Shown one piece after another: positions 28,962 through 37,585 of a stretch of 64,000 nt of DNA; positions within the stretch are counted from its first letter, which is position 1, and every line of letters begins with the position of its first letter. Made by a program: the position numbers and the translations under genes. The notes below the pieces were generated by a model. The model saw only the letters and a program-made list of their open reading frames with translations. It ran no database searches and had not been told where the DNA came from. This DNA comes from Mumia xiangluensis (GTDB taxonomy: Bacteria > Actinomycetota > Actinomycetes > Propionibacteriales > Nocardioidaceae), in NCBI RefSeq assembly GCF_010994095.1, contig NZ_WJYO01000001.1, positions 62,001-126,000 on the forward strand. Reading direction: 5' to 3'.

Positions 28962-29717
28962 TCAGGCGTGGCGACGGATGCGGCCGCCGTACTGTTCCTC
29001 GAGTCGGTGGTTGTGGTCGTCCCCTCCGGGGATGTTGGCGGAGAGGTAGATCGGCGGGACGGAACCTGCTTCTGCGAGGCGTTCCGCGACACCGATCGTG
29101 AGCAGCTGAGCGATGAAGGCGGCCGTCAGGGACGACACGGCGCCGATGCCGATGCCGTCGCCCAACGTGAGGGTGCTGTCGCCGTACGGGGCAAGGTTGT
29201 CGATGACCACGTCGGCGACCTCGCTGAGCCGCAGGCCGCTCGGGTGCTTCGGCGTCACCCGGGTCGTGTGGTCGATGCTCGTGACGGCGATGACGGGGTT
29301 GCCGTGCTCCTTGGCCAGCAGCGCCGTACCCACGATCGAGCCGTTGACCCCGGAGTTCGACGCGATCACGAAGACGTCGTCGGGTCCTGCGGCGGTGATC
29401 TCCCACAGCTCGTCGACGATGGACGGGTCGCGCTCCAGCTTGGGGTCGGTCAGCACCGACACGTCCTGGCTGCCGAACAGCGCGACGTCGCGCAGCGCGA
29501 CGTTGTTGGTCGGGATCAGGCCGCCGGCGCGTCCGGCGATCTCCATCGCGAACGCCTGCGAGTGGCCCGTGCCGAAGGCCTGGACGATGCCGCCGGCCTG
29601 CAGCGACGTGACGATCAGGTCGATCGCGGCGTCCAGGCCGCCGTCCGCGGCGAGGGACGCCAGCCGCTCGAGGCGGCTCGTGGTCTCGTGCAGGAACTGG
29701 TTTCCGGTATCAGACAT
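28962..29717 (-). CDS. SIS-domain sugar isomerase/phosphosugar-binding protein
   Basis: 251 residues with a single SIS fold: FGTGHSQAFAMEIAGRAGG (phosphosugar-binding loop) near residue 49 and VIASNSGVNGSIV near residue 117, with PVIAVTSIDHTT following. It resembles the UPF0309/MurQ-like group of sugar isomerase domain proteins rather than full NagB or GlmS. It likely acts on, or senses, a phosphorylated amino sugar produced by the divergent kinase. It overlaps the RpiR regulator gene by 8 bp and lies 28 bp upstream of ngcE, so it is part of the same operon. Confidence 0.8.
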   Translation of the reverse strand: MSDTGNQFLHETTSRLERLASLAADGGLDAAIDLIVTSLQAGGIVQAFGTGHSQAFAMEIAGRAGGLIPTNNVALRDVALFGSQDVSVLTDPKLERDPSIVDELWEITAAGPDDVFVIASNSGVNGSIVGTALLAKEHGNPVIAVTSIDHTTRVTPKHPSGLRLSEVADVVIDNLAPYGDSTLTLGDGIGIGAVSSLTAAFIAQLLTIGVAERLAEAGSVPPIYLSANIPGGDDHNHRLEEQYGGRIRRHA

Positions 29718-30684
29718 GCGACTCGTTCCCTGAGGTGTCGGAGGATGTGACGGACGTGTCGGAGCGGCGAGCCCGCGAGCGTACGGAGCGACGGTGCGGG
29801 AGCACCGCCATCGCCGAGGCGGCCAGCTTCGTCGTGGTGCGCGCGAAGTCCTGCTGGGCGACCAGCAGGTAGACGAGATCGAGCAGGAACAGCTGCGAGT
29901 GCTTGGCCGAGAGGTCGTCGGGCTGCAGGTACTCCTCGGGGGCTGCGGCCACGACGTGCTCGTGCGCGACTGCGGCCAGCGGCGAGTCGGGGCTGTTGGT
30001 CAGCGCGACGGTGAAGGCGCCCGAGGAGCGGGCCTGCGAGAGCATCTGGATCGTCGCGTCGGTGCGCCCGGTGTTGGAGATGCCGAGGGCGACGCTGGAC
30101 TCGTCCTGGATCGCGGCGCTGGCGATGCCGTCGTGGACCTCGGTCCAGGCGTGGGCGTTGAGGCCGATCCGGTAGAGGCGCGACTGGAGCTCGACCGCCA
30201 TCAGCCCGCTCCCGCCGATCCCGTAGATGTCGAGGTGACGGGAGGTGGCGATGGCGGTGGCGATCCGGTCGACCTGCTCGAGGTCGACCGAGCTCGCGGT
30301 GGCCTGCACCGAGCGGGTGTGCGCCGAGAGGAGCGCGTGCAGGACCTCGCTCGGCGAGTCCTCGGGATCGAACTCGCGCCCGATGTCGGTGTGCCACGAC
30401 GCGTGCACGTCGCCGCGCCCGACATCGGCCGCCACACCGACCCGCAGCGGCACGTAGCCGGAGTAGCCGATCAGCCGGCAGAACCGCGTGACGGTCGCCG
30501 CCGAGGTGCCTGCACGCGCCGCGAGCTCGGTGATGGACAGCTCGAGCGGGGCGGTGGGATGCTCGACCAGCAAGGCCGCGATCTTCGCCATGGCGCCCGA
30601 CATCTGGGGCCTGCGAGCCTGGATGCGCTGGGCAACACCCAAGGCGCTCACAGCGCCGGCCTCGCTCGGAAGCTCCATGGGCAC
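29710..30684 (-). CDS. RpiR/MurR family transcriptional regulator
   Basis: 324 residues. N-terminal HTH_6 domain (about 15-95) with the recognition region AARAGTSAATVTRFCRLIGYSGY, then a SIS effector domain (about 135-270) with IYGIGGSGLMAVELQ and ALGISNTGRTDATIQM. Such proteins repress or activate sugar operons and bind a phosphosugar through the SIS domain. First gene of the leftward operon and divergent from the GlcNAc kinase, with an A/T-rich operator candidate between them. A GTG at 30684 or an ATG at 30678 can start it; they differ by two residues. Confidence 0.88.
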   Translation of the reverse strand: MPMELPSEAGAVSALGVAQRIQARRPQMSGAMAKIAALLVEHPTAPLELSITELAARAGTSAATVTRFCRLIGYSGYVPLRVGVAADVGRGDVHASWHTDIGREFDPEDSPSEVLHALLSAHTRSVQATASSVDLEQVDRIATAIATSRHLDIYGIGGSGLMAVELQSRLYRIGLNAHAWTEVHDGIASAAIQDESSVALGISNTGRTDATIQMLSQARSSGAFTVALTNSPDSPLAAVAHEHVVAAAPEEYLQPDDLSAKHSQLFLLDLVYLLVAQQDFARTTTKLAASAMAVLPHRRSVRSRARRSDTSVTSSDTSGNESHV

Positions 30685-30692
30685 GCCCCTCG

Positions 30693-30732
30693 TGAAAATT
30701 CATCTCAGAGACTTGGAAATTCGTTGAAAACT
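30693..30732. promoter_or_regulatory. Candidate RpiR operator/divergent promoter region
   Basis: This 40-base stretch is strikingly A/T-rich for the genome and holds two imperfect copies of a TGRAAATTC motif: TGAAAATTCAT at 30693-30703 and TGGAAATTCG at 30714-30723, followed by TTGAAAACT. RpiR-type regulators often bind TGAAA-W-TTTCA palindromes. It lies 9 bp upstream of the regulator GTG and about 55 bp upstream of the kinase ATG, so one site pair could control both directions. Confidence 0.5.
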
Positions 30733-30785
30733 ATTCCCACGAGCAGGGTGTGGTCAAGGTCACACCAGATTCCGGATCGGTAACG

Positions 30786-31790
30786 ATGTCGGCGATCCTC
30801 GCGGTGGACGCCGGCGGTACGTCGACGCGGGCCGTCGTTCTCGACGCCGAGGGGCACCCGCTGGGCTACGGTCGCGCCGGCGGCGGCAACCCTCTCTCGT
30901 CGGGTCCGGGGACGGCTGGGGAGTCGCTCGGCGCAGCCATCCGCGAAGCGCTCACGACGTCCGGCACCGCCGCGTCCACCATCGCGTCCACGACGATCGC
31001 GATGGCTGGGGCGGCGACCCACCTGCCGGTGGACGACCCCCGCAACAAGGTGATCGGCGACGTGCTGGTCGGGTGCGGGATCGGCGCGCCCTTCGCGCTG
31101 CGTTCGGACCTGCTCGCGATGTACTGCGCCGGCACCCCCGAGCTCGACGGCTACGCGATGGTGGCCGGGACCGGCGCGGCGGCGGTCCGCGTCCGCGACG
31201 GCCGGACCGAGAAGGTCGTCGACGGGATGGGCTGGCTGCTCGGCGACGCCGGGTCGGGGTTCTGGATCGGGCACGAGGTCACGCGCGCGGTCGTGGCGGA
31301 CATCGACGGGCGCGGTCCGGCCACCCCGATGACGTCAGCACTCCTCGACCAGCTCGACCTCCGGCCTGCGGAGACCGACGCCACGGACGCCCCGAGGTCA
31401 CCCGTCCTGCACCGCCTCGTCGACGTCCTGTACGCGATGCGTCCCGTCCGGCTCGCCCAGTTCGCGCCGCTCGCCTTCGCGTTCACCGACGATCCGACCG
31501 CACGCCGGATCGTCGGCGACGCTGTGAGCGCCCTCGCCCGGACGATCTCCGCGGTCGTCGACCCGGAGGTCGACGGTCCGCTCGTCCTCGGAGGCAGCGT
31601 CCTGCTGCGACAGCCGGCCGCGGCGAACGTGGTCGAGGCGGCGTGGCGCGGCCGCGGGCGTACGGGCCCCACGCGGCTGGTCGACGAAGGCACCGCCGGA
31701 GCGGCCGTCCTCGCGCTGCGCGACGGCGGGACGGTCGTCGACGCCGAGGTGTTCGAGCGCGTCGCGTCCGGCATCGCGAAGCTGCGCTAG
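30786..31790 (+). CDS. N-acetylglucosamine kinase-like protein (BadF/BadG/BcrA/BcrD ATPase family)
   Basis: 334 residues of the ASKHA superfamily. Phosphate-1 loop ILAVDAGGTSTRAVVLD at the N-terminus, phosphate-2 region MVAGTGAAAVRV, GMGWLLGDAGSGFWIG and the adenosine loop VLGGSVLLRQ near the end match GlcNAc/glucosamine kinases of this family. It would phosphorylate the sugar imported by NgcEFG, giving GlcNAc-6-phosphate. The ATG at 30786 is chosen because DAGGT must lie close to the N-terminus. Convergent with the GNAT gene with no bases between stops. Confidence 0.85.
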   Translation: MSAILAVDAGGTSTRAVVLDAEGHPLGYGRAGGGNPLSSGPGTAGESLGAAIREALTTSGTAASTIASTTIAMAGAATHLPVDDPRNKVIGDVLVGCGIGAPFALRSDLLAMYCAGTPELDGYAMVAGTGAAAVRVRDGRTEKVVDGMGWLLGDAGSGFWIGHEVTRAVVADIDGRGPATPMTSALLDQLDLRPAETDATDAPRSPVLHRLVDVLYAMRPVRLAQFAPLAFAFTDDPTARRIVGDAVSALARTISAVVDPEVDGPLVLGGSVLLRQPAAANVVEAAWRGRGRTGPTRLVDEGTAGAAVLALRDGGTVVDAEVFERVASGIAKLR

Positions 31791-32696
31791 CTAGCGGGCC
31801 GCGGGCAGCGGCTTCGCCAGCGCGACGAAGGTCCGACCCGGCACGGCGCCTACCGTGCGTGCGTAGAAGTCGACCGGGCCGACCCAGGCGATCTCGCACG
31901 TCGTCCGCCCCGCGTCGAGGTAGTCGGTGAGGCAGGCGCGGAGCAGCGCTGCACCGACCCCGCGACCCCGTGACTCAGGCGACGAGCCCATCGGGCCGAA
32001 CCAGCCGGCGCGGTTGGTGTCGTACGCGGCGAAGCCAAGGTAGTCGCCGTCCTCCTCCGACACGAAGCAGCTGACGGGGTCGCGCTGCAGCGCCGCCCCC
32101 GCCTCCGCTGCCCACGTGTCGCCCCACGTCGACCGCATCCACGCCTCGAACGCCGGCGCCTCCTCGACCGTGAGCCGGCGCATCGGCAGGTCGGGCGGGG
32201 CCGCGCGGCGTACGAGGTTCTCGTGCGCGACGAGGTCGACGTCGAGGTTGGGGGCGGGCTCCGCGTCCGGTGCGGCGTACCCGCACGCGCCGAAGAAGGC
32301 GAGCGCGTCGGCGTCGGCGGTGTCGACGCCCGGCCACCAGTACGCAGGAGCGCTCCCGCCGGCCTGGATGGCGACCGCGCCGGTGTCGGCCGCAGTCTTC
32401 TCGAGCGCGCTCAGCAGCGCGCCCCCCACACCCGATCGCCGCTGCGGACCGTCGACCGCGACGACCTTCACGTACGCCCGCAGGGTTCCGTCACGGTCCG
32501 CGACGGTGGCGAACGCTGCGCCGACGATGCGGTCGTCGCGCTCGGCGACGACTCCGAAGTCGCGCGCCACCTCGTCGCCCCACAGAAGACGCTCCAGACC
32601 CTCGGCATCGTCGCCGGCGTCCTGAGGCAGCGCTGCGCGGAGCAGGTCGAGGACCCCGGCGCGGTCGTCCTCGGTCGCCGCACGCACGGCCGTCAC
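31791..32696 (-). CDS. Tandem GNAT-domain N-acetyltransferase
   Basis: 301 residues comprising two GNAT folds. The N-terminal copy (about 4-140) has VVAVDGPQRRSGVGGALLSALE, the acetyl-CoA pyrophosphate loop; the C-terminal copy (about 165-295) has GSSPESRGRGVGAALLRACL. This double-GNAT layout resembles mycothiol synthase-like enzymes, but the specific MshD motifs were not verified, so no substrate is named. The GTG at 32694-32696 overlaps the DUF885 stop by 4 bp, making it the last gene of the cobalamin-import operon. Confidence 0.82.
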   Translation of the reverse strand: MTAVRAATEDDRAGVLDLLRAALPQDAGDDAEGLERLLWGDEVARDFGVVAERDDRIVGAAFATVADRDGTLRAYVKVVAVDGPQRRSGVGGALLSALEKTAADTGAVAIQAGGSAPAYWWPGVDTADADALAFFGACGYAAPDAEPAPNLDVDLVAHENLVRRAAPPDLPMRRLTVEEAPAFEAWMRSTWGDTWAAEAGAALQRDPVSCFVSEEDGDYLGFAAYDTNRAGWFGPMGSSPESRGRGVGAALLRACLTDYLDAGRTTCEIAWVGPVDFYARTVGAVPGRTFVALAKPLPAAR

Positions 32697-34405
32697 GACC
32701 GACGTCCGTCCACGAGAGCCTCGGAGTCGGTGAGCAGCGCACGCCGCAAGGTGCCGAACCCGACGCTCCCGACCGCGAGGGCGTCGCGATGGAACTCCTT
32801 CAGGTCCGCGACACCGGGCCCGCCGTGCTGGACCACCCACGCGTCGCGCAGCTGCTCCCAGAGGCGCTGACCGACCTTGTACGACGGGGCCTGGCCGGGC
32901 CAGCCCAGGTAGCGGTCGACCTCGAACCGGACGAACTCCTCGGGCATGTTGACGTTTTCGAGCATGAACGGCAGCGCGTCGTCTCCCGTCCAGGGGCCGC
33001 TGCCGTCGGGCTTCGGCAGCCCGAGGTGGACGCCGAGATCAACCACGACGCGCGCTGCGCGCATCCGCTGCCCGTCCAGCATGCCGAGCCGGTCCGCGGG
33101 GTCGTCGAGGTAGCCGAGGTCGGCCATCAGCCGCTCGGCGTACAGGGCCCATCCCTCGCCGTGGCCCGAGTTCCAGGACAGCCGCCGCCAGCCGTTGAGG
33201 TGGGCGCTGTTGTAGGTCGTGAGGCCGACCTGGAGATGGTGCCCGGGAACGCCCTCGTGGTAGACGGTCGTGAGCTCGCGCCACGTGTCGAACTCCGTGA
33301 CGCCCTCCGGCACGGCCCACCACATCCGGCCCGGTCGCGAGAAGTCGTCGGTCGGGCCCGTGTAGTAGATGCCGCCGTCGTGCGTCGGCGCGATCATGCA
33401 CTCCAGCGTCCGCAACGGCTCGGGGATGTGGAAGTGCGTCTCGCCCAGCTCGCGCACCACCCGGTCGCTCGCCGCCTGCATCCACTCGCGCAGCGCGTCC
33501 GTGCCGTGGAGGCGACGCGCCTCGTCGGCCTCGAGGTAGGCGACCGCCTCGTCGACACTGGCCCCCGGGAACACCTGGTCCGCGACGACCTCCTGCTCGG
33601 CGACCATCCGGGCGAGCTCCTCGACGCCCCACGCGTACGTCTCGTCGAGGTCGATCTCCACGCCGACGAACCCGCGCGAGGCCAGGGCGTACCGCTCCCG
33701 ACCCACCCCGTCGGCGGTGGGTGCGACGGGGGCGAGCTCGTCGGTGAGGAACAGCGCGAGCGCGTCGTACGCCGCCGCGGCGGCGAGCGCGTTGCGCTCG
33801 AGGTCGGCGCGCAGCGCGTCGGGGACCACCGGTCCTGCGACCAGGTTCGCGAAGAACCCGTCGCGCGCGGCATGCGCCCGTGCCTGACCTGCGACCTCGC
33901 GTGCCTGCCTCACCGCCGGTGTCCTGCCCGACGCGATCCCTGCCCGCAGTGCCTCGACGTACCCGGTGACCGCGTCCGGCACGTTGGCGAGCCGTGCGGC
34001 GACGTGCTCCCAGTCGGCCTCGGTCTCGGTCGGCATGAGGTCGAAGATCTCGCGGATCTCCTGCGCCGGGGAAGCGATCACGTTGAGATCGCGCTGCCAC
34101 TCCCCCGCGTCGTGCCGCTCCACGTCGAGCTCGAGCGTCCGGACGAGCTCGTCGCGGGTGATCTCGTCGGTCGCGTCGGCCACCTCGGCCTTGCGCACCC
34201 GCGCCAGCATCCGGCGTACGGCGTCGCCGTGGGCCTGCGCACCCTCGGGAGAGAAGTCCGTGTAGTCGCCCTCACGCCCCGGGATCCCTCGAGTGACGTG
34301 CAGCTCGGGGTTCAGATCCATCAGCTCGCCGAGCCACTCCTCGGCGAGTGCGTCCATCGGGGTCGGGGTTCGCGTGCTGGGCTGGCTCGAGTCGGAGGTG
34401 CTCAT
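32693..34405 (-). CDS. DUF885 family protein (putative zinc metallopeptidase)
   Basis: 570 residues of the DUF885 family, which adopts a mostly helical zincin-like fold. The HExxH-like motif is in VYHEGVPGHHLQVG (near residue 389), preceded by the conserved YYTGPTDDFSRPGRMWW region and followed by NSGHGEGWALYAERLM with the downstream Glu ligand. No signal peptide, so probably cytoplasmic. Function unknown. The ATG at 34403-34405 overlaps the upstream ATPase gene by 134 bp; a downstream ATG at 34357 (MDALAEEWL) would reduce that to 86 bp. Its place in the B12-importer operon may reflect only co-transcription. Confidence 0.85.
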   Translation of the reverse strand: MSTSDSSQPSTRTPTPMDALAEEWLGELMDLNPELHVTRGIPGREGDYTDFSPEGAQAHGDAVRRMLARVRKAEVADATDEITRDELVRTLELDVERHDAGEWQRDLNVIASPAQEIREIFDLMPTETEADWEHVAARLANVPDAVTGYVEALRAGIASGRTPAVRQAREVAGQARAHAARDGFFANLVAGPVVPDALRADLERNALAAAAAYDALALFLTDELAPVAPTADGVGRERYALASRGFVGVEIDLDETYAWGVEELARMVAEQEVVADQVFPGASVDEAVAYLEADEARRLHGTDALREWMQAASDRVVRELGETHFHIPEPLRTLECMIAPTHDGGIYYTGPTDDFSRPGRMWWAVPEGVTEFDTWRELTTVYHEGVPGHHLQVGLTTYNSAHLNGWRRLSWNSGHGEGWALYAERLMADLGYLDDPADRLGMLDGQRMRAARVVVDLGVHLGLPKPDGSGPWTGDDALPFMLENVNMPEEFVRFEVDRYLGWPGQAPSYKVGQRLWEQLRDAWVVQHGGPGVADLKEFHRDALAVGSVGFGTLRRALLTDSEALVDGRRS

Positions 34406-35207
34406 GGTCCGAACGTACTTGCCCCGTCGAGCGGCGCGCAGACGGGCTCGAGACACCCGCGAAGCGAACGTGCACGCCGCGCGCATCGGCGACGACCTCT
34501 GCCTCGACGCCGTACACCTCGGCGATGAGCGCGGACGTGAGGACGTCGGCGGGCTTCCCCGCCGCGACGACACGTCCGTCCGCCAGGACGAGGACCCGGT
34601 CGCAGAACGCGGCGGCGAGGTTGAGGTCGTGCAGCGCGACCACGGCGGTGACCGGCGCGTCCCGCACGAGCGCGAGGAGCTCCAGCTGGTGGCGGACGTC
34701 GAGGTGGTTGGTCGGCTCGTCGAGCAGGAGCTCGGTCGGCTCCTGCGCGAGGGCGCGGGCGATCTGCACGCGCTGGCGCTCACCGCCCGACAACGTCGCG
34801 TACGACCGGTCGAGACGATCGCTCAGCCCGGTCGCGTCGGCCGCACGGCGGACGGCCTCGTCGTCGGCCGCGGTCCGCGGCGCCAGCGAGCGGCGGTGCG
34901 GGATGCGCCCGAGGTCGATGACGTCGCGGACGAGCGGGTCGGCGTCGGTCCACACCTCCTGCTCGACGACACCGACGCGGCGGGCGAGCGCGCGACGGTG
35001 CCAGCCGTCCAGCGGACTGTCGTCGAGCGTGACGACACCTGCCGACGGACGCCGTACGCCCGCCAGCAGCCGCAGGAGCGTCGACTTGCCGGAGCCGTTC
35101 GGCCCGAGCAGCCCGACCGTCGCGCCGTGAGGCGGGTCGACCGAGACCCCGTCGACGATCAACCGGCCTCCGACCGACCACGAGACCTCGTGCGCCCGCA
35201 ACGTCAT
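34272..35207 (-). CDS. btuD: Cobalamin/iron-siderophore ABC transporter ATP-binding protein
   Basis: 311 residues. ABC domain with Walker A GPNGSGKST (near residue 37), VGVVEQEVW Q-loop region, signature LSGGERQR, Walker B ELLLDEPTNHLD and switch VVALHDLNLA, as in FecE/BtuD. The family normally ends near residue 262 (GVHVRFAG here); this protein continues for about 45 Arg/Ser/Asp-rich residues that lie out of frame over the DUF885 5' end, which looks like a run-on. The ATG (35205-35207) overlaps the permease stop. Assignment to cobalamin rather than heme or siderophore comes from the B12 riboswitch upstream of the operon. Confidence 0.85.
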   Translation of the reverse strand: MTLRAHEVSWSVGGRLIVDGVSVDPPHGATVGLLGPNGSGKSTLLRLLAGVRRPSAGVVTLDDSPLDGWHRRALARRVGVVEQEVWTDADPLVRDVIDLGRIPHRRSLAPRTAADDEAVRRAADATGLSDRLDRSYATLSGGERQRVQIARALAQEPTELLLDEPTNHLDVRHQLELLALVRDAPVTAVVALHDLNLAAAFCDRVLVLADGRVVAAGKPADVLTSALIAEVYGVEAEVVADARGVHVRFAGVSSPSARRSTGQVRSDHEHLRLEPAQHANPDPDGRTRRGVARRADGSEPRAARHSRDPGA

Positions 35208-36277
35208 CGGACCGCCTTCCGACGCAGCATCACCAGCACGAACGCGGGCACCCCGATGAGTGCGGTCGCGACACCGACCGGCAGCTCCTGCGGGTCGAGG
35301 ACCGTTCGCGCCGCGGTATCGACCCAGACGAGGAACACCGCGCCGACCAGGGCGCTGATCGGGAGGACCAGCCGGTGCCGGACGCCGACGAGGGCGCGGG
35401 CGACGTGCGGCAGGACCAGCCCGACGAACCCGATCGCCCCCGACGTGCTGACGATCACCGCCGTCATCAGTGCCGTCACCGTCAGCAGCAGGACCCGGAC
35501 CTTGCCGACGTCGATCCCGAGCGTCGCCGCCGCGTCGCTGCCGAACGTGAACGCGTCCAGCGCCGACGCCGACGCCAGGCAGACCACGAGCCCGAGCAGC
35601 ACGACGGCGGTGCAGACCGTGACGTCCGTCCAGCCCGCGGTCGCCAGCGAGCCCAGCAGCCAGAAGAGCACGCCGCGGGTCTGCTCGGCGTCGGCGGCGG
35701 TGAACACGATGAACGCGGTCAGCGCCGAGAACAGCTGGGTCGCCGCGACGCCTGCGAGGACGACGCGGTCGGTCGTCCCGCCCGCCGCGGCCGCGAGGAC
35801 CAGCACGAGCCCGAACGCCACCACGGCTCCCACGAACGCACCGGTGGCGAGCCCGATCGATCCTGCTCCGACGCCGAGCACGACGATCGCGACCGCGCCG
35901 GTCGATGCTCCGGAGGAGATCCCCAGGACGAACGGGTCGGCGAGCGGATTCCGGAGCAGCGACTGAAGGACGACGCCGCACACCGCGAGGCCCGCGCCGC
36001 ACGACGCCGCGAGCAGCGTACGAGGAAGGCGCAGGTCCCAGACGATGCCGTCCTGGATCCGCGTCAGGCCGGACTCGCCTCCGGTCAGCCGGGCAGCCAC
36101 GACCGACGCCACATCACGCGGCGACAGGTCGGACGGACCGATCGTCACCGCGACGGCGACCGACAGGAGCAGCACCACCGCGGCCCCGCACCCGAGCGCC
36201 CACGCCCGCGAGAGCCGTACGCGCGGGCGCCGCGTCGTGACCGTCGTACGGCGCGCGACCGCGCCGCTGCGGCTCAC
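35204..36277 (-). CDS. btuC: FecCD-family ABC permease, probable cobalamin importer
   Basis: 357 residues with about ten hydrophobic helices and the FecCD signatures LRLPRTLLAASCGAGLAVCGVVLQ, NPLADPFVLGISSGAS and GFVGLVLPHVARAL, plus the C-terminal DPQELPVGVATALIGVPAF. It is the membrane channel of a BtuCDF-type importer. The GTG start (36275-36277) overlaps the binding-protein stop (GTGA). Paired with btuD by a further 4-bp overlap. Confidence 0.88.
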   Translation of the reverse strand: MSRSGAVARRTTVTTRRPRVRLSRAWALGCGAAVVLLLSVAVAVTIGPSDLSPRDVASVVAARLTGGESGLTRIQDGIVWDLRLPRTLLAASCGAGLAVCGVVLQSLLRNPLADPFVLGISSGASTGAVAIVVLGVGAGSIGLATGAFVGAVVAFGLVLVLAAAAGGTTDRVVLAGVAATQLFSALTAFIVFTAADAEQTRGVLFWLLGSLATAGWTDVTVCTAVVLLGLVVCLASASALDAFTFGSDAAATLGIDVGKVRVLLLTVTALMTAVIVSTSGAIGFVGLVLPHVARALVGVRHRLVLPISALVGAVFLVWVDTAARTVLDPQELPVGVATALIGVPAFVLVMLRRKAVR

Positions 36278-37302
36278 CGCCCCAGGCCGAGGTCGCGGAT
36301 CCCCTCCGCCACGTTTCGTACGCCGTCGATCGTGCGGATCGACGGGTTCATCTCCGCACCGGTCACCGCGATGTAGCGCTTGTTCTTCACCGCCGTCATC
36401 TCGCGGGTCACCGGGTGCTGCTCCAGGAAGGCGATCTTCGCGGCCGCGGTCTCGGCGGTCTGGCTCTTGCGGGTCAGGTCACCGATCACGAGCACGTCGG
36501 GGTCGCGGTCGGCGACGGTCTCCCAGTTGATCTGGGGCCATTCGGCGGTGGTGTCGTCGAAGACGTTCTCCAGGCCGAGCGCCTCGCTGATGATGCCGGG
36601 AGCACCGCAGCAGCCGGCGAGGTACGGCGACTCGGAGTTCGCGAACCAGAACATCGCGCTGACGCCCTCGGCGTCGACGACGTCCTGCGCCTGCGTGAGC
36701 GACGCCCGCAGCTCGGCGACGAGGTCCGCCCCCTTGTCGGGGACGCCGAAGACGGTGGCGAGGTCGGTCACCTCGCCGTACACGGTGTCGATCGCCAGCG
36801 GCGTCGCACGCGAGCCGTCGTCGTCGCCCTCGTTGTCCTTCTCGCACTCGGCGGGCGAGAGGTACGACGGCACGCCCAGCTTCTCGAGGTCGTCGCGCGT
36901 CGCGACGCCGCCCTCGCCGAGGGTCGACTCGAACGACGCCGTGACGAGGTCCGGCTCGGCCTCCAGCACCCGCTCGAACGACGGCGCCTGGTCGGAGAGC
37001 CGGGGGACAGACTCGTTGTCGGCCGCGAGGTTCTCGCGTACGGGGTCGGTCCACGTCGCCGTCCCGACCATCCGGTCCGCGAGCCCGAGCGACAGCAGGA
37101 TCTCGGTGGAGCCCTGGTTCAGCGAGACGACGCGCTGCGGCGGTGCGTCGATCACGACCTCGCGGCCGCAGTTGTCGATCGTGAGCGGATAGCCGTCCGC
37201 GGTGCCGACGGCCGCGTCCGAGGTGTCGGACGCACCCCCGCACGCGGTGAGGACGAGGGCGGAGGAGCACAGAAGAGCAGGCAGTACGGGACGCATCGTC
37301 AC
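36274..37302 (-). CDS. btuF: Cobalamin-binding lipoprotein (BtuF/FecB-like)
   Basis: 342 residues. Lipoprotein signal (about 1-22, lipobox LVLTACGG), then the TroA-like two-lobed fold: VIDAPPQRVVSLNQGSTEILLSLG near residue 50, EAEPDLVTASFEST, and DPDVLVIGDLTRK in the second lobe. An internal C-C pair (AGCCGAPG) and a Cys in SPAECEKDN are unusual for the family. The cobalamin assignment is by context: the gene lies directly behind a B12 riboswitch and heads a btuFCD-like operon. A GTG at 37302 or an ATG at 37296 can start it; AAGGA precedes the GTG. Confidence 0.85.
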   Translation of the reverse strand: MTMRPVLPALLCSSALVLTACGGASDTSDAAVGTADGYPLTIDNCGREVVIDAPPQRVVSLNQGSTEILLSLGLADRMVGTATWTDPVRENLAADNESVPRLSDQAPSFERVLEAEPDLVTASFESTLGEGGVATRDDLEKLGVPSYLSPAECEKDNEGDDDGSRATPLAIDTVYGEVTDLATVFGVPDKGADLVAELRASLTQAQDVVDAEGVSAMFWFANSESPYLAGCCGAPGIISEALGLENVFDDTTAEWPQINWETVADRDPDVLVIGDLTRKSQTAETAAAKIAFLEQHPVTREMTAVKNKRYIAVTGAEMNPSIRTIDGVRNVAEGIRDLGLGR

Positions 37303-37365
37303 CGAGTCCTTCGAGGTCTGGGGCTCGTTCGCGAAGCCCTGCGGGTGACCTCACGGCGGTCGCCG

Positions 37366-37534
37366 GGAGGGCCAGCAGGTCTTCGGACTCGGGATCACCC
37401 GGGTCGGAGCGCCTTCCCGGACTCGCGTCCAGTGGCATCGTGCTCCGCCCGTCACCCTCACCGCTGCGCGTCAGTCCCGGAGTCTCACCGGGTTCCCTGA
37501 CCCATCGCTGGGTACGACTGGCAGGTCGACCGTA
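37366..37534 (-). promoter_or_regulatory. Cobalamin riboswitch 1 with -10 element, upstream of btuFCD
   Basis: Read on the minus strand: a TACGGT -10 (37534-37529), GCCAGTCGTACCC, then GGGAACCCGGTGAGACTCC, CTGACGCGCAGCGGTGA, the B12 box GCCACTG (37436-37430) and the closing CCGAGTCCGAAGACCTGCTGG. These are the conserved core blocks of AdoCbl riboswitches. About 65 nt separate it from the btuF start. It is nearly the same in sequence as the riboswitch upstream of cobG, including the flank CTGGCCCTCCCGGCGACC. Confidence 0.93.
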
Positions 37535-37585
37535 ACAGGACCGTCCGTCCGCCGAGCAGACGGTCCGCTGCGGCGCCGGGTCCGG

